Below are positions 1 to 6,910 of a DNA stretch of 10,842 bases, piece after piece (position 1 is the first letter of the stretch; the number at the start of each line of letters is the position of its first letter). The stretch spans positions 1 to 10,842 of the forward strand of contig JAGFNK010001329.1 of assembly GCA_025769875.1 (NCBI GenBank), in the 5' to 3' direction. This DNA is from Russula earlei (lineage: Eukaryota > Basidiomycota > Agaricomycetes > Russulales > Russulaceae). The translations under genes and the position numbers were made by a program. A model generated the notes under the pieces. The model worked only from the letters and a program-made list of their open reading frames with translations. It was not told where the DNA came from and ran no database searches.

Positions 1-73
1 GTATCAACACGGCGTTCTAACTATCCGGTCATTCAGTCCGTTTCTCTGCCATGTGGTGGCTGCGTTTCCAACA
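1..73 (-). repeat. 3' LTR of the copia element (partial)
   Basis: These 73 bases match 5320-5393 of the complete LTR with five substitutions and one single-base gap. The copy ends in CCAACA at 68-73, the same end as the 5' LTR. The rest of this LTR, about 217 bases, lies to the left of the window. All five differences fall at CpG sites in one of the two copies. Confidence 0.93.
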
Positions 74-88
74 CGCCCCCCTCAGCCC
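74..88 (-). other. Polypurine tract of the copia element
   Basis: On the minus strand the bases directly before the 3' LTR read GGGCTGAGGGGGGCG, a purine-rich stretch touching the TGTTGG end of the LTR. In LTR retrotransposons this tract resists RNase H and primes plus-strand DNA synthesis. Its position directly against the LTR end supports the boundary at 73/74. It overlaps the last base of the presumed original stop codon (88-90). Confidence 0.75.
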
Positions 89-981
89 TAGTGGCGTATT
101 CCCATCTCCTGCATAAAATGCTCATGTTTCTCTCAACTCAGCCCCTTCGTCAGCACATCCGCAAGTTGTTCCCCAGTAGGGATGTAAGCGAGTTCGACTT
201 CGCAGAGCTCGACTTTCTGGCGCAGGAAGTGGTGTCTCACTTCAATGTGTTTCGTGCGGTCATGGAACTCCGGGTTCTTCGCGATGGCGATGGCTGACTG
301 GTTGTTGATATGGAGAGTGGTGGGGAGATGTGTGTCTTCACCCAATTCGGTGAGTAGATGTCTCAGCCAAATGGCCTCTTTAGAGGCATGTGCTCCTGCA
401 ATGTATTCTGCCTCGGTGCTCGACAATGCAACCGAGGCTTGTTTCTTTGAGCTCCAACTCACAGCCCCTCCTGCCAACATGAAGACGAAGCCCGATGTGG
501 ACTTGCGATCGTTCACGTCGCTGGCCCAGTCTGCATCCGCGTACCCGACTAGGGTTGGCTGAGTCCCGAGACCATGTTGGAAGACTAGGCGTTTGTCGCT
601 TGTGCCTCGGATGTATCGGATGGCGCGGTTGAGTGCGCGTTGATGGTCATTTCCGGGGCACGCAGCGTGTCGTCCAAGGGCTGTGACAGTGAAGGCGAGA
701 TCAGGTTGGGTGCCTAGCATGAGGTACATGATGGCTCCGAGTGTGTGTTGGTAGGGACTTGACATCCACATCCGGCGTCCACTTTCAGGAGGTGTTCATT
801 TGCTAGCATGGGGGTGCTGATTGGTCAAACGTCTGACTTCCCTAGGCGTTGAAGAACTTCTTCAACGTATTTCTCCTGAGAGAGTGCTATCCAGCCCTCT
901 TCCCGGTTTCGCGTGACGTGTACACCGAGTATCCAGGTTATCTCCCCTAGGTCTGTCATCTGATACTTCTGTTTTAGTTTG
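88..981 (-). pseudogene. Copia pol, end of reverse transcriptase and RNase H (broken)
   Basis: This is the 3' part of copia pol. After the frameshift at the A6 run (982-987), the frame reads through the RT tail with the motif TWILGVHV to a TGA at 825-827, placed before PISTPM where the family has arginine. Two further small indels near 745-780 lead into a 212-codon frame (771 down to 133) carrying RNase H. Visible there are YADADWA (first catalytic Asp), SSTEAEY (Glu), INNQSAI where the family has a D before NQSA, and RTKHIEVRHHF. It ends at LTKGLS and a TGA at 133-135. The same frame then continues EKHEHF to a TAG at 88-90, the likely original stop. The Asp to Asn change (codon 304-306) hits an RNase H active-site position, so even a translated product should be impaired. 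Confidence 0.9.
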
Positions 982-2978
982 TTTTTTGTCAATGTTGATG
1001 GAATCTAGGTCATCAGAGACCATGGTGATATCATCAACGTAGAGCGCAATTATGGACAGGCGCTCGCGGTTACGATGGACGAAGACAGCGTGGTTGGCAT
1101 CAGTGTGGGTGTAGCCCATGTCACCTAGTGAGTCTTTGATGTTCTCATACCAGACTCTCCCCCCTTGCTTAGTCCCATAGACAGCTTTGAGTAGTTTCAG
1201 TACCATGCTGTTTGGAATGTCGAAGCCGGGAGGTGCATCCATGTAGATTTCATCTTTCAGCTCTCCGTTCAAGTATGCTGACTTGACATCCATCTGATGG
1301 ACCTCTAGGTTGTGCGCAGTGGCTAGGGCGAGGATTGCACGTAGGGACGCGAGTTTCACGATGGGTGCGAAGGTTTCGTCGAAGTCGATACCTTCGATCT
1401 GGGTGAATCCCTGCACGACAAGGCGAGCTTTATATTTGATTATTGTTCCGTCCGGTCCCCTCTTTATTTTGAAGACCCATTTGCTGCCAACTACCTTTCG
1501 GTTTTGTGGCCGCAGGACAATTTCAAACACATCCATGGACTCGAACGCGCGACGCTCATCGTCGCAAGCCATTTCCCATTCCGCCACATCGGGGCGGGAC
1601 ATGGCTTCCGCGTACATTTTTGGGTCAGTGGTCACATCAATGTGTGCCACGTTTCCTTGTTCGGTATGTTTCTTACGTTGCATGTACGATGTGGTGGAAT
1701 ACCAGGGGTCGTCATCATGAGTTGGTGCGCGTATGGTACACCTCGGTCGTCCGGAAGTGGGCTGGACAGGTACGTTGTCCACTTCGTATGGTGTAGGTTG
1801 TACTGCTTGTATTGATGGCTGGGCAGGTGGAGCGGTGTCAACCGCACATTGCGGTTCAGCGCGCGGTGGTAGTTCCGCCTCTACCATCAGTTGTGGGCCT
1901 TCCGCCCCCTCAATCTCATTTTCCACCCCATCTGCCTGTTCATTTTCGCTGTCTGAGTCGGATTCAAGGACTGTCCGCTCAACGTGCGTAATTGCTGGGC
2001 CCCCTTCATCGAATACGACGTCGCGCAATTCAAGGATGTGGTGAGTGGGCCGGTGGATAAGTTTGTAGGCTTTCCTCTGGGGAGCATATCCCAGGAGTGT
2101 GCACACCAGTGACCTCGCATCTAACTTGGTGCGTTTATCCTCCGGGATGTGGACGAACGCACACGCGCCAAAGACGCGAAGCCGTGAGAGGTCGGGTTTG
2201 TTCCCGCTCCAGGCTTCCTCGGGTGTCATGTCATCGAGTGCACGTGTGGGGGTGACGTTGTGGATATGTGCCGCGTATTCAAGGGCATGGAGCCAGAAGG
2301 ACTCGGGCAGCGAGGCGTCCGTGAGCATTGCCTGGACTTTGTCCAAGAGCGTCCGGTTCATACGTTCCGCAACCCCGTTATGCTGAGATGTGTCTGGGGT
2401 GGTGAGTTCCAGCCTAATTCCTTTCTCTGTGAGGAACTTCTGAGACTCTTTCCCAGTGTATTTGCCCCCTCCGTTGGAGCAGAGGACTTTCAGCCGCTGA
2501 CCGGTTTCGACTTCAGCACGTGCCATGAACGCTTTGAGGTGCTCAAGTGTGTCAGATTTGAATTTAAGTCCACCAACAAACACTTTCCTTGACTTGTCAT
2601 CCACAAAGGTGACAAAGTACTCATGACCCTGGGGTGTTCTAGTGGGCACCTTCCCACAGATGTCGGAGAAGATGCGGCCTAACACGACATCAGCGCGCGT
2701 TTCCGTCGCCTTCAAGATTTCGAGGCGCGTTTGCTTTCCCTTCAAGCAAGGCTCACAAATACTGGTGATGAGTCGCTTTCCGGTAATCTCCATCCCTTTC
2801 ACCATCCCTTTCTTCAGCATCCAGGTTATGGTGTCAGTATTCAAGTGGCCGAGATGCCGGTGCCAAACATGTAGGGAGGCCTTGGATGTTTTGAGGCGCA
2901 CGGTGAGGGCGACTGCATATGGCTTGTCGCCTTCCGTGGGAAGTGGTCCAGCATCGCGATGCACGTGGACAGGGACTT
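982..2978 (-). pseudogene. Copia pol, integrase and reverse transcriptase (broken)
   Basis: The longest surviving frame runs from about 2978 down to 982. Codon numbers count from the GTG at 2964. Integrase has the zinc-binding H35/H40 and C70/C73 (WHRHLGH then CEPC), the first catalytic Asp at D101 (FSDICG) and the Glu at E200 (QHNGVAER). The second catalytic Asp is Asn164, in the motif CSNGGGKY; the N164 to E200 spacing fits the D-x35-E signature. RT follows from about codon 480, with KWVFKIKR, KARLVVQGF, HQMDVKSAYLNG and the active-site YVDD in ALYVDDITMVSDD near codon 645. There is no start codon of its own: it continues gag-protease after a frameshift at 2979-2983. After YVDD the A6 run at 982-987 throws the frame off. 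The acidic spacer between integrase and RT is poorly conserved, as usual. Confidence 0.93.
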
Positions 2979-3815
2979 GGGGGAGGATATGGCCATGACG
3001 TATAGTGTACCGTGTAGGGACCCTTCACATATTAGCTGGTTCTGTTCATATATGCCACATGTCTGACTCTGGAATCGCACTTCTGTGCCACGTCGAGCCA
3101 GATGGGAAACTGACAAGAGATTTCTGTGTAAGTCTGGGACGTGCAGGACGTCGCGGAACATAACGTTGCTCCATGTGCCGTTTGCGTGCATTCGGACTTG
3201 TACTTGGCCGACTCCAATCGCAGGAATAGAACTATTATCTCCAAGCATGACTTGAGTTGGGTTTGGGAGAGTGGTATATTGGTTGAACCATTCACGGTGA
3301 GAGGTCATTATGTGAGATGCCCCAGAGTCGATGAGCCAACTGTTAGCGAGGTTGGCTGTTCGAAGTTCATCCTGGGTCTTTAACGCGTGGGCGGTGGTCA
3401 GGTCAGGATCGTCCCCAACTGCATGATATAATCTAATAACATAGTCGGGATCTGGGACGTTGGCGATCGCGGCGCTGGTAAGTGTCAGCGATGTGGACAT
3501 CGGTGATCCCGGCACGCTAGCATCAGTGGCTGCGACTTTTGCCTTCTCGGTGGGTTTCCCGTGGAGTTTCCAGCACTCCGTTACTTCGTGTCCCTTGCGC
3601 TTGCAGTGGGTGCACTTTTTGTTATTTTTCTCGCTTTGGTTGTTTTTATTTTTCTCCTTTTTACCCGCCTTGGCAAAGTAGGCCGCTGCAGTGGTACCAG
3701 TCGCACGGATCCGGCATTGTTCATTCGCCAGGATTTGGCCAATGACATAGTCAGTACTGAGCTTGTCGGAGGGCATGGAATACAGTATGGTTTTATGAGT
3801 TTCCAACGTTTCCGG
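2979..3815 (-). pseudogene. Copia gag C-terminal half and protease (broken)
   Basis: This segment continues gag after the solo LTR. It begins with PETLETHKTILYS, carries a CX2CX4HX4C zinc knuckle (CTHCKRKGHEVTEC, about 3573-3614) that binds RNA in the gag particle, then the aspartic protease motif WLIDSGASH with the catalytic Asp codon at 3327-3329. It runs on through the usual pre-integrase stretch (DVLHVPDLHRNLLSV, GTLYVMA). Near 2979-2983, a C5 run on the coding strand, the reading must shift by -1 to enter the integrase frame. No convincing slippery heptamer is present, so I read this as an indel rather than programmed frameshifting. Codons upstream of 3815 that keep the frame open belong to the inserted LTR. 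Removing 712 bases (LTR plus one target duplication) joins it in frame to 4524-5085. Confidence 0.92.
3812..3815. repeat. Left target-site duplication of the solo LTR
   Basis: CCGG directly precedes the TGTAAGG start of the inserted LTR. The partner on the right is CTGG (4524-4527). The single mismatch is a CpG transition. In the copia coding sense this is the proline codon of the motif ALPETL. Confidence 0.7.
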
Positions 3816-4523
3816 TGTAAGGAGGATTATGGCTGGCCACAAAATCACGTGCGGAAACGTGACGCGACACGACGTGACGCCTATCCTCTCCCTTGCCTCA
3901 GCTTGCTTTCATCCCTTGCCAACAGCTGCACACACACACGCACGCACCCGCGACCTCTCTTGTGCCCAACTTCAAGCCCTTTCTACCAACCACGCGTATG
4001 CCAAACGCTCACAAGACACGATTGCGTGCCAGGCTGTCCGCCACCGACCGCATTGCAGCCCTTGCCACCGACCACGCACTGACCTCACGAGCACGCCTAC
4101 CACCTCACACCCGACGTCAAGACCCGGACGACCGCATTGCCCACCCATCGCCATACGCGCACGCACCCCACGCTCCGGCACACGCGACGCGTTTCCGCGT
4201 CAAGCCTTTCACGATCGCCTAGACCACCTCGCCCGGTCTCGATTGCCTTTCAAGACTCTACTTCCTTTCATCATCTCATTTCCTTTCATTACATGCCCCC
4301 TCTTACTACTCCCCTTCTTGTATATAAAACACCTAGCTACCTTGTAGTAAAAAAAAAAGAAGTCCAGTGGAATCAGAATCTTTTCCCCCTCATCTGTCCA
4401 CCTCTGCCTGAACCAGAACGACTGCGCGCGACCACTTGTTCCTCCTCTCCCCCCCTCCTCTACTCTTTCTGCTTGGACCGGTCAGCCTTACGATCTCACT
4501 CGCACGTCACCGGACGCGCTACA
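3816..4523 (+). repeat. Solo LTR inserted in copia gag (708 bp)
   Basis: The insert starts TGTAAGG and ends GCTACA, so it has the TG...CA ends of an LTR with a 4-bp inverted TGTA/TACA. It is flanked by CCGG and CTGG as a 4-bp target duplication with one mismatch. Both junctions fall inside a gag proline codon, and the gag frame closes up after removal. It contains a TATA box at 4321-4328 and no coding domain. I therefore read it as a solo LTR left by recombination between the two LTRs of an element read on the plus strand. The first 400 bases are markedly C-rich on the plus strand and still hold many CpGs. An A10 run lies at 4349-4358. A 9-base word, ACGTGACGC, occurs at 3857-3865 and 3872-3880. 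Family (probably gypsy) is inferred only from length and TSD. Open frames across it are not supported as genes. Confidence 0.85.
4321..4328 (+). promoter_or_regulatory. TATA box of the solo LTR
   Basis: TATATAAA, followed about 20 bases later by an A10 run. It lies about 500 bases into the 708-bp LTR, as expected at the U3/R boundary. If active it would drive transcription rightward, antisense to copia gag. Confidence 0.6.
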
Positions 4524-4527
4524 CTGG
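4524..4527. repeat. Right target-site duplication of the solo LTR
   Basis: CTGG follows the ACA end of the LTR. It matches CCGG on the left at three of four bases, and the mismatch is the one expected from CpG decay. Confidence 0.7.
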
Positions 4528-5085
4528 GAGTGCAATGATGATCATCCATGTGAGAAGTTTTTCGGGTATCGGGTATCCGAGTGTTTCGAGCGTGCATGCG
4601 AGCTGCATTTTGTGCTCGAGCTGGGGAGCCATTGCTTCGGTGTCCGAGAGGGTGGTCAGATATAGGTCTGACAATAAGTGGGCGACTTGTTGGTCGCCTT
4701 GCCCTTCGAATCGAATTGAAAGCTTTTTCCAGCACTCTGTGGAACCTTTTACGCCAAGTATTGTTTTGAGAGCGTGCCCTTGTACGGACATAAAGATTTG
4801 GGCGCGCGCTTCGCGGTCCCTTGCCGTCCAGTCGGCAGCGGCATCGGGGTCGACGTTTGTGTCCGGTTTCTTTTCAGTTCCGTTTACGATGTTTAACAGA
4901 TCTGTTGCTTCGAATATTGCCTCCATTACTCCCTTCCAGTCAGCATATTCATCTGCACCGTCTTGGAGGATCGGCACATCATGACGTTGGAGTTTGGTTC
5001 TGCCCATTTTTCCCGCGGCTCCACCTGTGGGAGAGCTCTTTCCTTTCAAGGATGAAGGCGCTGGGGATGATGCTGAGGAACTCAT
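4524..5085 (-). pseudogene. Copia gag N-terminal half (interrupted)
   Basis: About 187 codons start at the ATG at 5083-5085, the first ATG after the LTR and only 17 bases from it. A Ser/Pro/Lys-rich head precedes the copia-type gag domain. That domain includes YADWKGVMEAIF, a W-x-x-x-D/E-rich helix (DWTARDREARAQIFMSV), and the conserved ECWKKLSIRFEGQG followed by a leucine-rich stretch near LLSDLYLTTLSD. It forms the retrotransposon particle shell. The frame runs to the motif MIIIALP, where the solo LTR breaks it: one extra codon and a TAG come from LTR sequence. The missing half resumes at 3815. The start is well supported because the LTR end lies directly upstream. Confidence 0.93.
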
Positions 5086-5102
5086 GTTACGTAGTTACGA
5101 AA
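5086..5102 (-). other. Short leader and presumed primer binding site of the copia element
   Basis: Only 17 bases (TTTCGTAACTACGTAAC on the minus strand) separate the 5' LTR from the gag ATG, so the minus-strand primer must bind here. I do not recognise a match to a tRNA 3' end. Copia elements often use an internal tRNA fragment instead. The position is well placed, the primer unknown. Confidence 0.35.
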
Positions 5103-5156
5103 TGTTGGCTGTTTATGGAAGTGATTTAGCTTTCAGAGACAGACAGGTCTCATAAT

Positions 5157-5231
5157 CTGTTGGACGAAGGCTCAGTCTTGTATATGAAAGACTAATATTA
5201 GGTTGGTAAGCTAACCTGTTGGACGAAGGCT
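5157..5231. repeat. Direct repeat pair inside the copia LTR
   Basis: The 16-base word CTGTTGGACGAAGGCT occurs at 5157-5172 and again, identical, at 5216-5231. It contains TGTTGG, the same six bases as the LTR terminus. It could be an internal duplication or a protein-binding site; function is not known. Confidence 0.85.
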
Positions 5232-5304
5232 ATGTACATAATGAGTATATGTAAATGGTAAAGGAATGTGCTACTGACCTCAGTCTTGTATATGAAAGAC
5301 TGAG
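5171..5304. repeat. Duplicated hairpin motif inside the copia LTR
   Basis: A 23-base word occurs at 5171-5193 and again, identical, at 5279-5301. Each copy folds on AGTCTT and AAGACT around the loop GTATATGA. In the right copy the stem extends to nine pairs, CTCAGTCTT with AAGACTGAG (5279-5304). The loop carries TATATG on the plus strand and CATATA on the minus strand. It may act in transcription or polyadenylation; that is inference. Confidence 0.8.
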
Positions 5305-5393
5305 GAAAAAGGAACAGTGGTATCAACACGGCGTTCTAACTATCCAGTCCGTTCGGTCCGTTTCTCTGCCACGCGGTGGCTGCGTTTCCAACA

Positions 5394-5601
5394 ATTAGGA
5401 CTGGTCCTACTCAGTTCAGTTGCAGTTCTTCCATTTTCAGCATCAGTTGGGACTGGTTGTGGTCCTGGTTGCCTCATTGGAGGTCAAAAAACCAGACCTA
5501 ATCAGACCAAAAAACACTAGGTGAAAATTTGCAATACCTGTCAAACTTTCAACAACTTTCTGAACTTGTCTGGCTTGCTAATTATGAACTGAAATGAGAC
5601 T
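5394..5601. other. Unassigned spacer between the copia and gypsy elements
   Basis: No open frame of interest and no recognisable domain is seen in these 208 bases. The first five, ATTAG, would be the right target duplication of the copia element. An imperfect inverted pair, ATTAGGACTGGT (5394-5405) and ACCAGACCTAAT (5491-5502), agrees at 11 of 12 positions. GGACTGGT occurs twice directly (5398-5405 and 5450-5457). This may be host sequence or the remnant of a further element. Confidence 0.5.
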
Positions 5602-5820
5602 TGTGGTGTTGTGATCTACCCCTGTCTCGGTTTGTCTCTAAGTTACTCTCTATTGTTCTTTACTTTCACCCTCTTCCCCTTGGTTACCATTTCATCCCTT
5701 GATGCTGATGGTCCTTATTGTTTCATCTTTGTGTTTCATCTATTGTTGAGCTCCTTTTGCTATTGGCTTAGTATTATCTATTGTTCCGCATTTGGTACTG
5801 TACAGCCTCACTAGATACAG

Positions 5821-5828
5821 TATTTAAG
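5821..5828 (+). promoter_or_regulatory. TATA-like element of the gypsy LTR
   Basis: TATTTAAG lies mid-LTR, at the position expected for the U3/R boundary. A hairpin starts ten bases downstream (5838-5860). Promoter assignment is inference from position and sequence. Confidence 0.45.
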
Positions 5829-5837
5829 CACCTGTAG

Positions 5838-5860
5838 AAGCTGGGGAATACCCCAAGCTT
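5838..5860 (+). other. Hairpin just downstream of the gypsy TATA element
   Basis: AAGCTGGGG pairs with CCCC-A-AGCTT around the loop AATA, giving nine pairs with one bulged A. It falls about where transcription should start, so it could form the 5' end of the RNA and, if it lies in R, recur near the 3' end. Confidence 0.5.
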
Positions 5861-6107
5861 AGCTTTGTCCCATTTCCTGTCGCATCCCTTGCCCTGTATA
5901 GTCTCTCAATCACAACTTGCTTGTGCTGGCCTACACTCTGCTCGACCTAAGCACACCTCAAGGAACCCTTGTGTTCCTCTTCCCCCTCTGCCTCTCTCTC
6001 ATCGTCCTCCTCTTCTGTGAAACCAGAAGATCGACTCTGTCTGTGGGCTGAGTCATTGTCTTTCTAAGCCTTGAGATGCTAAACCTTTGATCCGGTCTCT
6101 TTGAGCC

Positions 6108-6160
6108 GGCCCCACTGAACCCTTGAACCAAGTCACAGGGACTTGGCCCCACTGAACCCT
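6108..6160. repeat. 16-base direct repeat with a hairpin between the copies
   Basis: GGCCCCACTGAACCCT occurs at 6108-6123 and 6145-6160. Between them CCAAGTC (6128-6134) and GACTTGG (6140-6146) form a perfect 7-bp stem around ACAGG. This lies in the last 90 bases of the gypsy 5' LTR (U5). Confidence 0.75.
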
Positions 6161-6197
6161 GAGCTAACACTCTTACAGCCGCGACGTCGTAACACAA

Positions 6198-6910
6198 GCT
6201 TACTCCATTCTGGAGATCAACCTTGAACTACCACCAAACTGCTGGATCCATATCCAACCTAGATCCTCACCAGACCTCCCCCAACACATCGTTGGAACCG
6301 CCACTTGGGACACCTTCCACACCTTCCTCTGCTACGTTACCACTGAAAACAACAAAGAACTACCTGTCGAATTCATCAACAACCACTGGTTTGAGCTACA
6401 ACTCAGAAGAGGACAGCTCTACACTCATCAGGACCTAGAACTTATCAGAAACAGCCTTGGACTAGGCTACTGGAGGGAAGATGACCCTCTTTACAAACCT
6501 CCATCAGAATCAGAAGCCTCTTCTACAGAAGGCAACCCCCTCAAACCAGGGAACACCACTGAGCCTCAGACTCTACCTGAAACCCAGGAACCCACCGAAC
6601 CACTAGAACCCTGAACACCCTCAGAATCCCCAGAACCCACTATGGCAGCACAAGTCCCACAAGCTGCTCCAGCCCCCCAAGTTGCCGCACAACCAATCAT
6701 GGCACCACAGGCTGCCCAAGGGATTAACAGAACCCTTAGCGGCAAAGAACCCACAGTCTTCACAGGGGAAAGAAACAAAACTAAAAGATTCATCATGGAG
6801 TTCAACCTTTACTGGGGACTCAATGGTGACAAGGCAGTCATGAGGGACCCCTCAAAAAGGGTCATCTTAGCCCTCTCCTACATTAAAGGGGAAAAGGTTG
6901 AAGACTGGGT
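6198..6910 (+). pseudogene. Gypsy gag, N-terminal part (broken)
   Basis: One frame is open from just after the LTR to a TGA at 6612-6614, then continues through the ATG at 6642 to about 6910. The first block has protein-like composition (TWDTFHTFLCYV, NHWFELQLRRGQLYTHQDLE, LGYWRED) followed by a Pro/Glu/Thr-rich linker. The second has an Ala/Pro/Gln-rich stretch and then the capsid start, including PTVFTGERNKTKRFIMEFNLYW and ALSYIKGEKVEDW. No ATG is seen in the first block, so either the start codon has mutated or translation began at 6642 after a long leader. A one-base loss near 6910 moves the reading to another frame. It would form the particle shell; it is inactive here. Confidence 0.75.

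Larger units (their letters stand above)
1..5393 (-). mobile_element. Ty1/copia LTR retrotransposon, degenerate, 3' LTR cut by window edge
   Basis: Reading the minus strand from 5393 downward gives a 5' LTR, a 17-base leader, gag, protease, integrase, reverse transcriptase, RNase H, a polypurine tract and the start of the 3' LTR. Integrase before reverse transcriptase is the diagnostic order of Ty1/copia (Pseudoviridae-like) elements. The coding part is split by a 708-bp solo LTR in gag, by frameshifts at homopolymer runs and by TGA stops, so it cannot make a working polyprotein. The LTR is bounded by TGTTGG and CCAACA. A 5-bp target duplication would be ATTAG at 5394-5398 on the right, but its left partner lies outside the window. 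Similar elements are common in basidiomycete genomes; the host assignment is inference. Confidence 0.93.
5103..5393 (-). repeat. 5' LTR of the copia element (complete, 291 bp)
   Basis: The LTR is bounded by a perfect 6-bp inverted repeat, TGTTGG at 5103-5108 and CCAACA at 5388-5393. Its right part is repeated at 1-73 beside a polypurine tract, which fixes the outer end. Gag starts 17 bases beyond the inner end. Internal structure includes two tandemly arranged duplicated motifs (see the separate entries) and a GCCAC/GTGGC hairpin at 5369-5380. No canonical TATAAA is seen on the minus strand; weaker CATATAC stretches occur in the hairpin motifs. Confidence 0.92.
5602..6196 (+). repeat. 5' LTR of the gypsy element (boundaries tentative)
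   Basis: The proposed LTR starts TGTGGTG and ends AACACA, giving a 4-bp TGTG/CACA inverted end and 595 bp. The gag frame opens immediately after it. The left part is pyrimidine-rich on the plus strand, a TATTTAAG element lies at 5821-5828, and repeats sit near the right end. No second LTR copy is in the window to prove the limits, so both ends may be off by some tens of bases. Confidence 0.55.

Noticed and set aside
1310..1720. Plus-strand open frames across 245-562, 1310-2592 and 2642-2998
   Set aside because: They are antisense to conserved copia integrase and RT domains. Openness is a by-product of codon use on the other strand, and no domain is visible in them.
2960..2990. Programmed frameshift between copia protease and integrase
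   Set aside because: No slippery heptamer fits the frame, and copia elements normally do not shift at this point; a homopolymer indel is simpler.
3926..3950. CA-rich microsatellite-like stretch
   Set aside because: A short, impure CA/CGCA run inside the solo LTR; not a repeat array worth separate annotation.
3561..4538. Plus-strand open frames at 3561-4082, 3829-4347, 3893-4222 and 4137-4538
   Set aside because: They cross the solo LTR boundaries or lie in its C-rich U3. The products are Pro/His/Thr/Arg-rich low-complexity sequence without a domain.
5611..5814. 67-codon hydrophobic open frame that looks like a membrane protein
   Set aside because: It lies in the pyrimidine-rich U3 of the gypsy LTR; T- and C-rich DNA encodes Leu, Phe and Ser by composition.
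6223..6438. 71-codon open frame starting with an ATG at the beginning of gypsy gag
   Set aside because: The neighbouring frame without an ATG has the better protein-like composition and is continuous with capsid; this one is Ser/Thr/Pro-rich shadow.
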